Source of the DNA: Acidithrix ferrooxidans
GTDB taxonomy: Bacteria; Actinomycetota; Acidimicrobiia; Acidimicrobiales; Acidimicrobiaceae
Assembly: GCF_000949295.1 (NCBI RefSeq)
Contig: NZ_JXYS01000034.1
Coordinates: 114-59,002, forward strand
Length of the DNA: 58,889 bases
Direction: 5' to 3'
Shown here: positions 38,422 to 47,689 of the stretch, in pieces
Layout of the letters: each line of letters begins with the position of its first letter
Numbering within the stretch: position 1 is the stretch's first letter
Program-made: the position numbers and the translations under genes
Notes under the pieces: generated by a model
Told to the model about the DNA's origin: nothing
The model's database searches: none
The model's input: only the letters and a program-made list of their open reading frames with translations

Positions 38422-40569
38422 TTGGATACAAACGTAGTTCCACCAAAAGATGTATTCTCGAACAATCTCCAGTACTTTATACCGCTTTTTCAACGGCCAT
38501 ATGTTTGGACTGAGAAAGACCAATGGCAATATTTATGGGAAGATATAGCTTCCCTAGCCGACGCTGAAGATAGGGGAGTACCACTACCAAGGCACTTTTT
38601 AGGCGCAATAGTTCTCCAAGAGCAATCAACGCGCGCCAGCGACATCAGGAGATTTCTAGTCGTGGACGGTCAGCAGCGGCTAACAACACTCCTTGTTATC
38701 TTCGATGCGGTCAGCAGATCTTTGAATTCAATTGGCGAAAATCGATTGTCGCGAAAGCTCTCCAAGCTAGTCGAAAACGATAGCGACTATGTAAAGCACG
38801 AAAAAGATCGTTATAAAGTACTTCCGACAAACAGCGATCGGAAGGCATTTGAGCAAGTGATGACTCATGGTTACGAGGCGATCCAGCAAGACGCTTTAGG
38901 GCAGAATCGAATCGCTCAAGCCCATAATTATTTCTTTCATAGATCAAAGGAGTGGCTAGCCGAAAACAAAAACTCATCTACCCACGCAGAAGCACTCGCT
39001 GATACGCTTATGGCCCACCTTGAACTTGTGTCGATAACTCTCACGGTGGACGAAAATCCTCAGCAAATCTTTGAAACCTTAAATGCCAGAGGTAACCCTC
39101 TGACCGCAGTAGACCTGATCAAGAATTATGTTTTCCAAAACCTCGCAGGTGATGATCGAATACAAGAAAAATTTTACCTCGACTATTGGAAGATTTTTGA
39201 AGAAGAATTTTGGAACTCTGAAATTACTGTAGGTCGACTGAGGATGGCAAGATCGTCTCAATTTATTACCCATTGGCTAATCGCAACTACTGGTAGAGAA
39301 GTAATTACAACTGAGGTCTTCAACACCTTCAAAGGTTTCACAAAGACGTCGGGTAAAGCGATCGAAGAAGTCGTTCCGAATTTATCTCAGCTAGCTAAAA
39401 GCTATCAGGTTTTGATTGAAGCAGAGAAGAGCAGTGCTACGAGTGTTGACCTTTTGCCTACATTTCTTTACCGCACTCGAATTATTAATGCTTCGACGGT
39501 CATTCCGCTTTTCTTATGGCTTATCAATCCAGAATTGCCTGCAATACCATCCGACCAAATGGAAAAGGCAATTGACTCGCTCGAAAGTTGGATGGTACGG
39601 AGGGCGATTCTTTCAGTCACAACAAAAAACTACAACCGCTTTATTCTAGACATAATTACAAAACTCAACTCCACAAGTCGAACTAGGGTAGGCGACGCGA
39701 TTAGGGATATCCTCGAGAATGAAACGGGTGAATCAACTTTTTGGCCTTCAGACGAGATGATTCGCGAAGTACTCTTCCAGTTCCCTACCTACAAAACGTT
39801 GGGCAAAGCGCAAACGCGAATGCTGCTTGAAGCCATTGAAGACTACAAGCGAGGGTACCCCGAAAAGTCAAGTTCCAGCTTCCATGAAGCACCTCTAAAA
39901 CGAGACATTTGTAGTGTCGAGCATATTATGCCTCAAAAGTGGGAATCTAATTGGAACGCTCCGATCGACGATTCAGCATATGATCGCAACCTCACGGTAC
40001 ATCTATTGGGAAACCTAACACTCGTGAAGGATAAGCTAAACAGCTCGCTTTCTAACGCAAAGTGGCAAGGTGTAGGAGGAAAACGCCAGAAAATGGAAGC
40101 CTCGACTTCGATTCTTCTAACTCGTGAAGTAGTGGAACTCGGCAAAAACGAATGGACCGATGAAATTATTACAGATCGAACAAGGTCGCTTATAGAGGCT
40201 GTCCTAAAGATTTGGGAGTCACCCACGAAGCACAAAAGTGAACTTTACCATCGAGTCTTGCCGAAACTCCAAGTAAGTCCTATGTTAGACGACCGGCCCT
40301 CAATTTACCAACTGCTAAGACTAGGCGTATTGAAGGTGGGACAAATTCTGTACGCGGGACCAGCTCGCTTTCAGGACCGTACTTGTGTTGTAACTGCCAG
40401 TGGTTACCTCGAATGCTATGGCAATACCTTTGAATTTCCAACAGGGGCCGCTAAAGCCGTAAATGGTAACCAATCTGTCAATGGGTGGACATTTTGGAGG
40501 ACGTCAAATGCGGGCAAAGAAACTCTGAGCGATCTATGGCAATCGTACCAATTGAGACTGGGCAAGTAA
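38422..40569 (+). CDS. DUF262/DUF1524 protein (GmrSD-type modification-dependent nuclease)
   Basis: The 715-aa product has an N-terminal DUF262 domain: IPLFQRPYVWTEKDQWQYLWEDI (about 15-40), FLGAIVLQ and VVDGQQRLTTLL near 82, a ParB/DndB-like fold that uses NTPs. A C-terminal DUF1524 HNH-type domain holds SVEHIMPQKW near 498 and LGNLTLV, then NAKW. Fused forms of this pair are type IV enzymes that attack modified phage DNA. A short beta domain follows the HNH region. TTG at 38422 follows AAAGGA. It lies 117 bases after the methyltransferase gene on the same strand, so it may be an added fourth gene of the operon or an independent barrier against phages that modify their DNA. Confidence 0.87.
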   Translation: MDTNVVPPKDVFSNNLQYFIPLFQRPYVWTEKDQWQYLWEDIASLADAEDRGVPLPRHFLGAIVLQEQSTRASDIRRFLVVDGQQRLTTLLVIFDAVSRSLNSIGENRLSRKLSKLVENDSDYVKHEKDRYKVLPTNSDRKAFEQVMTHGYEAIQQDALGQNRIAQAHNYFFHRSKEWLAENKNSSTHAEALADTLMAHLELVSITLTVDENPQQIFETLNARGNPLTAVDLIKNYVFQNLAGDDRIQEKFYLDYWKIFEEEFWNSEITVGRLRMARSSQFITHWLIATTGREVITTEVFNTFKGFTKTSGKAIEEVVPNLSQLAKSYQVLIEAEKSSATSVDLLPTFLYRTRIINASTVIPLFLWLINPELPAIPSDQMEKAIDSLESWMVRRAILSVTTKNYNRFILDIITKLNSTSRTRVGDAIRDILENETGESTFWPSDEMIREVLFQFPTYKTLGKAQTRMLLEAIEDYKRGYPEKSSSSFHEAPLKRDICSVEHIMPQKWESNWNAPIDDSAYDRNLTVHLLGNLTLVKDKLNSSLSNAKWQGVGGKRQKMEASTSILLTREVVELGKNEWTDEIITDRTRSLIEAVLKIWESPTKHKSELYHRVLPKLQVSPMLDDRPSIYQLLRLGVLKVGQILYAGPARFQDRTCVVTASGYLECYGNTFEFPTGAAKAVNGNQSVNGWTFWRTSNAGKETLSDLWQSYQLRLGK

Positions 40570-40827
40570 TTTATAGATGGGGTAAGAGCCCTTCATTTCC
40601 AGAGAATTTCTAAAGTGCGAACTGTCAGATGTATAATCAATTTCGATGAATAATGCAATCGAGTTCTTTCCATTACGCAAAGATAGATTCAGCGATGAGG
40701 TGAAATTACTTCCTGCGAGTGTCCCTGTTGAAATTTCTTAGGTTCAACGAGAAATGATGACCATCCGCAAAAGGGAGTCCGGACTAACCTGCGACAATAA
40801 ATTGGTCATCCACGCCAAGATAGGATT
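40570..40827. other. 258-base spacer before the Mrr-STAND gene
   Basis: There is no gene. The spacing and AT-rich composition suggest that the following gene has its own promoter, but no clear promoter hexamers stand out. Confidence 0.35.
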
Positions 40828-43092
40828 GTGCCTCTAATGTCCACGGTGTTGGAATTTAAGCTCCATCAGCTTGGCTGGTTCTCATTTGAACAGTTGTGTC
40901 GGACAATCGTGCGCGAGAGTTGGCGCCAACCTGTGGAGGTGTATTCAAGGGGACCTGACGGGGGTAGGGATGGCTTCCTTTATGGGAATCGGCAAACGGG
41001 ATCGACATTGTCACCCACAATCCTGCAATTCAAACATAGCTCAGCCGCTGATGCACACTTCTCTCCCTCAAAACTAAAGCTCGAACTGGATAAGGTCAAG
41101 AAACACGTCTTAGAAGGGAGATGTGAGGTCTACGTTCTAATGACCAACTTCAAAGTTACAGGTGACTCGGCTTCAGAAATCCAGAATTTATTCAAGGAAA
41201 TCGGCGTGCGTGAGGTAATTATTATGGGGTACGAGGCGCTGTGTGAAATACTTACTGAACAAAAAACACTACGTTCCATGGTACCGCGGCTCTACGGGCT
41301 TGGAGACCTTAGTGAGATTTTAGATGAGCGACATTATGCTCAGGCTGAAGAAATCCTGGCACTGATGCACGATCATCTTGCGAGACTAGTTCCGGTTAGG
41401 GCTCATCGTGCAGCGGCTAAGGCCCTAAGGAACCAGCGATTCGCGCTTTTAATAGGTAAACCTGGTTCAGGAAAGACTTCGATTGCCGCCAGCCTAGCCA
41501 TCGGAGCGATGGACCTTTGTGACGCTAGGCCAGTAATGTTATCTCGGATCGATGATCTACATGAACGATGGAACCCCCGAGATCCGAATCAATTATTTTG
41601 GCTTGATGACGGCTTCGGTGTTACACAATATGATTCCACAACAGCTGAGGCTTGGAATCGTGCCGCAAGTCAAATCGCTGCCGCCATTAGAGGTGGTGCA
41701 CGGTTCATTGTGACCTCGAGGGACTACGTATACGCGGCCGCGAGAAGAGATCTCAAGATCAGTGCATTCCCGCTACTTGAGGAGACAAGGGTCGTAATCG
41801 AGGTGGAGTCATTCTCACCGGAAGAACGTGAACAAATACTTTACAATCACCTCAGACTAGGAAACCAGCAAAACGAAGTGCTTATGTCCATGAGTCCTAT
41901 TGACCTAGAGGAAGTGGCAGCGGACGCAAGTTTTCTTCCGGAAATTGCACGTCGGCTCGGGGAGCCCCTGTTTACACAAGGTTTGCGAGTAAGTAAGCTC
42001 GATAGTCTCCTGGATTTCTTCCGCAAGCCCACCGCCTTCTTACTTGAAGTACTTACGAACCTAGACGTTGCCTCTCAGGCCGCTCTAGGCTTGGTGCATC
42101 TTCACAGCAATCATCTACCAAGCCCTTACGTTGCGACAGACGACGATAAGGAATTCCTTCAACGACTCGGAGTGTCACTAGGCGCAGTCCTTCGAGCACT
42201 TCCTACACTTGAGGGTAGCTTCCTAAGGTTGACCTCGGTCGCCGGGGAACGCTGGTGGAAGTTTCAACATCCAACCTTCACGGATGTATATCAAGGCTGG
42301 ATCGAAAAGGAGCCCGAGCTTCTAGCTGAATACATCGGAAGTGCCCGGTTGGACGATCTAATCCGGACTATCACTTGCGGGAATGTGGGGATCAAGGGCG
42401 CGGTAGTTGTTCCTACCTCTCTCTGGGAGAACGTGTCAGCTCGATTGATAAAGATTCAATCGTCATCAAAACTGCCCCGTATAACAGTCGCTTGGAATGA
42501 CGCAGTATTCCAATTTATCGCCAAACGCTGCGATAGAGAATTTCTCCGACTGCTTATTAATCGCAAACAGACTCTAGTCGAAGAGGCATTTACCATTGAA
42601 TCGTCAATCTCAGGCTACACTTCCAAGCGACTACTTGCCCGTGTTCTCCTAGACGAGGGATTTGCTGGTGACTCAGACAGGGTGCGGCTCGTTGAATCGT
42701 TGACGCGGAAGGTTGTGGAAGAAATGGGCGGCTCCTTCTTCGCTGATGAAGAGTGGCTTGGGTTTTTCACTGAAGCCGAGCTTAATGAACTCGACCGAAG
42801 AGTACTTGAAGTGCTTAGCGACCTCGACGATTGGGTTAGGGACGAGTTGCAAGACCCAGAATTTGGCCTCGCTTTCGCAGACGAATCAGTCGCCGGGTAC
42901 GAATCTCGATATTCGGGGAACCTTCACGTCCTAGAAGCGCGGCGACGTATTGAGGAATTTACTGACTATGAACCGGATGTCAACAGCGATGCTTGGGAAG
43001 ATGAGGGTCTAGCAACCATGTCGGCACCATCCCAGGCAGCAGATTTAAATCGTAGCATTTTTGAGGATCTTACATTTTCTCGTGTTGGATAA
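40828..43092 (+). CDS. Mrr-like nuclease fused to a STAND-type NTPase
   Basis: Residues about 10-150 look like an Mrr-type PD-(D/E)XK domain: FEQLCRTIV, GPDGGRDG near 42-49 and LQFKHS near 67 give the D...QxK core. A P-loop follows (LLIGKPGSGKTSIAASL near 209), then Walker B FWLDDGFG near 258 and a sensor-type FIVTSRDY. This fits the nSTAND3 group. A winged-helix region near 440-480 and a long helical C-terminal part complete 754 aa. Nuclease-STAND fusions such as Avs proteins sense phage proteins and then degrade DNA. This protein is much shorter than typical Avs. GTG 40828 or ATG 40837 may be the start. Confidence 0.8.
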   Translation: MPLMSTVLEFKLHQLGWFSFEQLCRTIVRESWRQPVEVYSRGPDGGRDGFLYGNRQTGSTLSPTILQFKHSSAADAHFSPSKLKLELDKVKKHVLEGRCEVYVLMTNFKVTGDSASEIQNLFKEIGVREVIIMGYEALCEILTEQKTLRSMVPRLYGLGDLSEILDERHYAQAEEILALMHDHLARLVPVRAHRAAAKALRNQRFALLIGKPGSGKTSIAASLAIGAMDLCDARPVMLSRIDDLHERWNPRDPNQLFWLDDGFGVTQYDSTTAEAWNRAASQIAAAIRGGARFIVTSRDYVYAAARRDLKISAFPLLEETRVVIEVESFSPEEREQILYNHLRLGNQQNEVLMSMSPIDLEEVAADASFLPEIARRLGEPLFTQGLRVSKLDSLLDFFRKPTAFLLEVLTNLDVASQAALGLVHLHSNHLPSPYVATDDDKEFLQRLGVSLGAVLRALPTLEGSFLRLTSVAGERWWKFQHPTFTDVYQGWIEKEPELLAEYIGSARLDDLIRTITCGNVGIKGAVVVPTSLWENVSARLIKIQSSSKLPRITVAWNDAVFQFIAKRCDREFLRLLINRKQTLVEEAFTIESSISGYTSKRLLARVLLDEGFAGDSDRVRLVESLTRKVVEEMGGSFFADEEWLGFFTEAELNELDRRVLEVLSDLDDWVRDELQDPEFGLAFADESVAGYESRYSGNLHVLEARRRIEEFTDYEPDVNSDAWEDEGLATMSAPSQAADLNRSIFEDLTFSRVG

Positions 43093-43459
43093 GGACTCGC
43101 ACGAACCTTCTCGCGATACGCGCCACGGTTTTGTTTAATTCGAAGGAGAAGGGTAGTCATGGAAGAATTGCGTCCACAAGAGGCAAGGCCTCGTCGAAGG
43201 TTTGACCCGTAACTTCAAAAAGTGACATTGCTCAAAAGTAATGCATTCAAACAGGTACAGATCTCAGAACCGATTCATTAGGCGGGTAGCTAATGAGTGA
43301 GGTATCTCTATCGACATGCCAGAAAGCGTTCTTATTTTTCAGAAGCGCGACTTCAGGGTCGATGAAACGGATTGACTTTGGGTTAGTGACATTACCTTTA
43401 ACGGCTCCAGGGAGGGCTAGCAATAAGGAGGTGCGCTGCATTATGGATGCATCGCTTCT
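43093..43459. other. Gap with a possible orfA-like stub
   Basis: At 43159-43212 an 18-codon frame with a GAAGGAGAAGG binding site reads MEELRPQEARPRRRFDP and then stops. This resembles the first residues of IS3-type orfA proteins, but too little remains to be sure. The rest shows no gene. Confidence 0.35.
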
Positions 43460-44231
43460 TTGAGGGCAAACTGATTCACCACTTCGACCACCGCTTTGCG
43501 ACTTACGAAGGAGACACTGGAGACAAACCGGATGAGGTGAGTAGCCGCATCAGCAAGGAAGATCCGAACTTCGTCGTTCTGCCCCGTTATTGAGTTCCCG
43601 AACATGAGGTTGACGCAAAGCTGGAGGGTTGGGATCGTCAGGGGCTGATGAGCTTTAGAGGCATCACCAACACAACTATCGAAAAACCGTAATTTTTGCC
43701 GTTTACCCTATTTCCGGCATCGGTAACAGGCTACCCCTTCATCTCTTGACAGTCGCGAATGGTTAATTGGCGACATCGTTGATCGCTTGCCTTTCATCTT
43801 ATGCGCTCGACTTTATTGCTCGGATGAAGGTCGGGCGAACTAATTTCAACTTTTATATTACAAAGCAGCTACCGCTCCTTCCTCCGTCAACATTCGATGA
43901 GACAGCGCTATGATCCGAAGTTACATCTGAGACGCTCGCTAGTTGGATATCCCGAAGGGTAGTGGAGCTAACGTGTACAACCCCGGATATGCAACCATGG
44001 GCAGAAGAAATGGGATTTCACAGTCCGCCGTTTAGCTTCAACGAAAAAAGGCGTCAACTTCTTAGAGCTGAATTAGTTGCGTGCTTTTCTAATCTATAAG
44101 GGTACCACAAAGAACAGGTGGAATACGCGAAGGATAGTTTTCCAATCGTAAATAGGCAAGACGTAGATATTTACGGTGAATATCGAACCAAGAGGATGAT
44201 TGTTGAACACTTCGAAGACTACAACCGCTAG
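43460..44231 (+). pseudogene. Decayed duplicate of the DrmMI-like methyltransferase 3' end
   Basis: The segment aligns along its whole length with 37533-38304, the last ~257 codons of the adenine methyltransferase, starting at EGKLIHHFDHRFATYEG and ending at the stop. In-frame stops, small indels and many substitutions make it non-coding. The catalytic half is absent. It lies just beyond the Mrr-STAND gene, about 5 kb from the intact gene, in the same orientation. Confidence 0.88.
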
Positions 44232-44332
44232 GGGCTGCGAGCGTTCGAATCATCGATCAACCGTGCTGACTACGGGCAACCGGTGAGGTGAAATGTATTC
44301 GCCGCGCCCGCATTCGCAATTGCAAACTCAAA

Positions 44333-44369
44333 GTTTACAAAACACACATCCATAAGCTATATTGTAAAC
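44333..44369 (+). promoter_or_regulatory. Inverted repeat operator upstream of the XRE-ImmA gene
   Basis: GTTTACAA at 44333-44340 and TTGTAAAC at 44362-44369 face each other just before the ATG at 44371. A related site, GTTTGTAAAC, lies at 45964-45973 after the PIN gene. These are plausible binding sites for the XRE domain encoded downstream. Confidence 0.5.
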
Positions 44370-44370
44370 C

Positions 44371-45444
44371 ATGACAAGCGAACAAAGCTCCATCGGAATT
44401 CGCATCGAACGTGGTCGAAAGGCTTCTGGTCTATCGTTGCGTTCCCTAGGGGAAGAGGTAGGAATCTCACACACAGCTGTGAGCAAATATGAACAAGGCT
44501 CGGTTATACCTTCATCAACCATGTTGATAAAACTTTCGCGGGCTTTGGGAGTTCGGATTGAATACTTCCTTCGACCAGAGACTTATGAACTATCTAATAT
44601 TCAATACCGAAAGAGGCAAGGTCTTACCAAAGCAGAACTTAGCGCCATTGAATTTGATGTCATGGATCAAATCGAGCGACAATTCGAACTCGAGTCACTC
44701 CTACCTTTACCAGAAAACAAATTAGGCAAGTGGTATTCTCAACCTTCAAAAATCGCCAATAATTACAGCGGCATCGAAGAGATCGCTGACGAAGCGCGAA
44801 GTAATTGGCATCTTGGCTCAAGCGCGATATCGAACTTCGTAGACATCGTAAAAGAGAAGGGAATCCGAATAATCTTCACGAAAGTCGAAATTCCTGCGAA
44901 ATTCGATGGGCTTTCAGCAATGATTGGGGAAACACATCTAATTGTCGTGGCTAAAAATGTAACCGGGGACAGGCAGCGGTTCACGATTGCACACGAACTA
45001 GGTCACCTCGTGTTGGATAAGCGAATATCTTCAGAATTAGATATTGAAAAAGCATGCAACCGCTTTGCGGGCGCTTTTCTTTTACCAAGGACTTCTGTGA
45101 TTGAACGACTCGGGCGGACACGTAAAGACATAGACATTGCAGAATTATCAATCCTAAAGGCTGAATTTGGAATAAGTATGGTCGGAATTCTCTACCGCGC
45201 ACTTGATCTCGGCATAATAAGCCGCGAACTACATCGCAGGATGATGATAGATTTTCGCAAAAATGGTTGGAATAAGATTGAACCAGGAGATCAATACCCA
45301 ACCGAAACTGATTATGCCTTTCAGCAGCTGATCTATCGTGCATTAAGCGAAGAATATATTGGCCCAAGCAAGGCCGCTGAACTCCTTGGAGTCTCAATTG
45401 ATGAATTCAACGAAATACACGACTTCACTGCTACATGCGAGTAG
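44371..45444 (+). CDS. XRE regulator fused to ImmA/IrrE-type metallopeptidase
   Basis: Residues about 8-65 form a Cro/CI-type HTH (SLRSLGEEVGISHTAVSKYEQGSVIPS). Residues about 150-260 form a DUF955 peptidase with the zinc motif HELGH near 208-212, preceded by RFTIA, and the CNRFAGAFLLP segment that follows it in this family. ImmA-type proteases cleave a cognate repressor or antitoxin in response to stress or phage. The gene overlaps the next one (PIN domain) by 10 bases, so the pair is co-translated. It probably regulates its own promoter through the repeats at 44333-44369. Confidence 0.9.
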   Translation: MTSEQSSIGIRIERGRKASGLSLRSLGEEVGISHTAVSKYEQGSVIPSSTMLIKLSRALGVRIEYFLRPETYELSNIQYRKRQGLTKAELSAIEFDVMDQIERQFELESLLPLPENKLGKWYSQPSKIANNYSGIEEIADEARSNWHLGSSAISNFVDIVKEKGIRIIFTKVEIPAKFDGLSAMIGETHLIVVAKNVTGDRQRFTIAHELGHLVLDKRISSELDIEKACNRFAGAFLLPRTSVIERLGRTRKDIDIAELSILKAEFGISMVGILYRALDLGIISRELHRRMMIDFRKNGWNKIEPGDQYPTETDYAFQQLIYRALSEEYIGPSKAAELLGVSIDEFNEIHDFTATCE

Positions 45445-45914
45445 TTGTCTCCGACGCAAATGTACTGATAGATCTCGTAGATGGCGGTATCGCATCTGCA
45501 CTCAGTCACCTTCCGTACCAGATAGTGGTACCGGAAATACTTTTCGAAGAAGAACTTAGGGCCCGGCACGGCAATTTGCTCGATTTGGGCATTTCCACTG
45601 AACCATCGGCGGAAGATTCGATTTTAGAGGTTGAACGCCAAATTCGGAGATATCCACGAATAAGCCGCAACGATGCTTTTGCACTTGTGCTTGCACAAGA
45701 AAAGCAGTGTGTGCTTCTTACAGGGGACCAAAATCTTCGTAAAGCGGCAGAAAATTGTGAAATAGAGGTCCACGGAACAGTTCACCTTATTGAAAATTTT
45801 GTGGCGATGGATTTACTTACTACCGAACAGATACGCAGGGCCGTCGAACTAATGCGGTCTCGCGGAAGGAGGCTTCCTTGGGCTACAGTCGACCAACTAA
45901 TTGGTAGATTGTGA
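45435..45914 (+). CDS. PIN-domain protein co-expressed with XRE-ImmA
   Basis: The 159-aa product starts with VVVSDANVLIDL (first acidic residue Asp7), has a central acidic position in the FEEELRARH region and ends the fold with SRNDAFALVLAQEKQCVLLTGDQNLRKAA, which supplies the conserved D/N-D and GD motifs of PIN ribonucleases. It overlaps the XRE-ImmA gene at ATG 45435. PIN proteins are usually toxins that cut RNA. Here the HTH-protease partner takes the place of a normal VapB antitoxin. The C-terminal 40 residues (LTTEQIRRAVELMRSRG) form an extra helical tail. Confidence 0.85.
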   Translation: MRVVVSDANVLIDLVDGGIASALSHLPYQIVVPEILFEEELRARHGNLLDLGISTEPSAEDSILEVERQIRRYPRISRNDAFALVLAQEKQCVLLTGDQNLRKAAENCEIEVHGTVHLIENFVAMDLLTTEQIRRAVELMRSRGRRLPWATVDQLIGRL

Positions 45915-46404
45915 AAGCCATGGCTTCTTACTTCATAAATTTTACATAATATATATTTTCGGCGTTTGTAAACAGGGCAGTCAAGCAACCTGTTGACGCA
46001 TTACCAATGGCACCGCATCCGTCGTATTGGCCCATTACGGTTGTCTTTAATATCTTCATAGATCAACTTCGAACTCAATTCAACTGCGCAACTGTCGGTT
46101 GAATTTTTACTCTCCGGATTAGATCAGTGATTGAAGCAATTGGATACACATAATCTTCATTGACATTGGCGCTAGCTGGCCATTTGGGAACGTTCGAATT
46201 TCGTGAGCATTTGGAGTGATCCGAAAATATACAAATCTAAATTAGATCGTCCTACGTTAATGCCATCCCGAAGATATCGCATTTTACCACGCTGCGTGGT
46301 ATGTGTCCCACATTGCGAACCCTAAAAGAATCTCTACAGCAAGTACTGCACCGAATTGCTGATTGTTTACCCGAAAACCATTTACAGCGAATCCTCCTGA
46401 ATGA

Positions 46405-46436
46405 AGTTTGTACTTAGTTGGAAATAAGTACAAACT
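46405..46436. repeat. Perfect 12-base inverted repeat
   Basis: AGTTTGTACTTA (46405-46416) and TAAGTACAAACT (46425-46436) are exact reverse complements with an 8-base loop. No T-tract follows, so it looks more like an operator or a structured element than a terminator. No adjacent gene explains it. Confidence 0.6.
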
Positions 46437-46601
46437 ATCCCAATTGCATGTTTGAGATCGCTTTTATCACCTTAGTGACGTCCTATCTAGCGAACATCCA
46501 TCTACCTCTGAGTGTCTACCGTTTGAATATTCGCTATCAAGTACTGTAGAACTTCTCGAAACTATCAATTATAAATGACCGCATCCTCCTCTCGACAGAG
46601 A

Positions 46602-46627
46602 AAATGATACCGAATACCGTATCATTT
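46602..46627 (-). terminator. Probable terminator of the BtuF-like gene
   Basis: AAATGATAC (46602-46610) pairs with GTATCATTT (46619-46627) around an 8-base loop, about 57 bases beyond the stop of the minus-strand BtuF-like gene and followed on that strand by TTTTCTCTG. The stem is AT-rich, so termination strength is uncertain. Confidence 0.5.
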
Positions 46628-46683
46628 CGTCCCCCCTTGGCATTCACCCCCAGTTATCGGTACTAAAAATCCAATTGGCAGTT

Positions 46684-47349
46684 CTAGTAAGCCGAAAGCT
46701 TCCTAGCAAGTCTTTGGAGTGCCACTTTAGTCCGACTTCCCCACCAAAAGAGATCTTGACCATCTACGAAGATCACTTCAGAGATTGCACCTAGTTCAGG
46801 AAGTTGGCGTTTAGTAAATTTATATGGCTCGCTTGGGGCGATGATCAAATCGACTCGTCCTACAAAGTCCCCAAGGTCGATCTTTGAATATGTCGTTTCA
46901 CCCCCAATAACCTCAAAGCCTAGGTGAGACAGGAGATCACCGCCATAAGTGTCAGGTCCGAGGGCCATATAGGGTCGTCGCCAAATTGGAACAAGAACTT
47001 TTATTCGAGAAGGTAACCTTATGAAATCATCGAACTTTGGAAGCTCTAAGTTGATAATCTTTGATAGCTCGGTAAAGTCGCGGTTCATGTCGGAAATTGA
47101 TGATATTGAAGTTGCAAAAGTATCTATTTTGGCTTGCCGCAGAAGTTCGTAATCTGCAAGTAAATTCTCGTGGCGATCCAAAATTACAAGATCAGGCTCT
47201 AAGCTCGCTATCTTTGCCAAGTCAGGATCCTTCGTGCCTCCTATTAATGGTAAGTCATCGCGATTGCAGTACCTCGTAACGCCGACGACGTTAGCACCTG
47301 CTTCGAGAAGCGTTTCAGATATTGATGGCACCAAGGAGACAATTCTCAT
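46684..47349 (-). CDS. BtuF-like periplasmic-binding-fold protein without signal peptide
   Basis: The 221-aa protein begins RIVSLVPSISETLLEAGANVVGVTRYCN and continues with IGGTKDPDLAKIASLEPDLVILD, the signature of helical-backbone metal receptors such as BtuF (cobalamin) and siderophore-binding proteins. It has no signal peptide or lipobox, and at 221 aa it is shorter than exported BtuF. Cytoplasmic versions of this kind exist and are annotated as cobalamin-binding proteins; ligand and role are not known here. No transporter genes are adjacent. Its ATG is at 47349. Confidence 0.85.
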   Translation of the reverse strand: MRIVSLVPSISETLLEAGANVVGVTRYCNRDDLPLIGGTKDPDLAKIASLEPDLVILDRHENLLADYELLRQAKIDTFATSISSISDMNRDFTELSKIINLELPKFDDFIRLPSRIKVLVPIWRRPYMALGPDTYGGDLLSHLGFEVIGGETTYSKIDLGDFVGRVDLIIAPSEPYKFTKRQLPELGAISEVIFVDGQDLFWWGSRTKVALQRLARKLSAY

Positions 47350-47689
47350 GGTATTTGAGCCTATTCAATTATTGACTTAGGGAGATTGCTGGATCGCTAC
47401 GTCTCGCTCAATACTTGGATGTTTGCAGCAAATTTCCTTGCGAATCTATAAGTCCGCCAAAGGCATTTTGACATCGAACATCCTCGGAATCTCGTGTGTC
47501 AAATCATATCTAGCGAGCGCCGATGGAAGGCTCCCATTTAATTGATCCGCTACCAATATCAGCTTTGTATCCATAATGTAGATGGAGGAAACTAATGTGA
47601 AGTCCAAAAGGCATACCCGTTCTACTCAAGGTAAGCAGGGCGCAGGTGCGCAAGAAGATCGCCCAAGGGGACAAGATGCTAAATGGCGG
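47350..47689. other. Gap before the IS3 remnant
   Basis: No gene. The region carries the promoter side of the BtuF-like gene and, from about 47595, weakly protein-like plus-strand readings that probably belong to the start of the following IS3 remnant. Confidence 0.4.

Larger units (their letters stand above)
45915..46683. other. Gap of about 770 bases
   Basis: No gene is visible. It holds a further TTGTAAAC site at 45966-45973, a perfect 12-base inverted repeat at 46405-46436 and a hairpin at 46602-46627, both listed separately. Confidence 0.5.
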
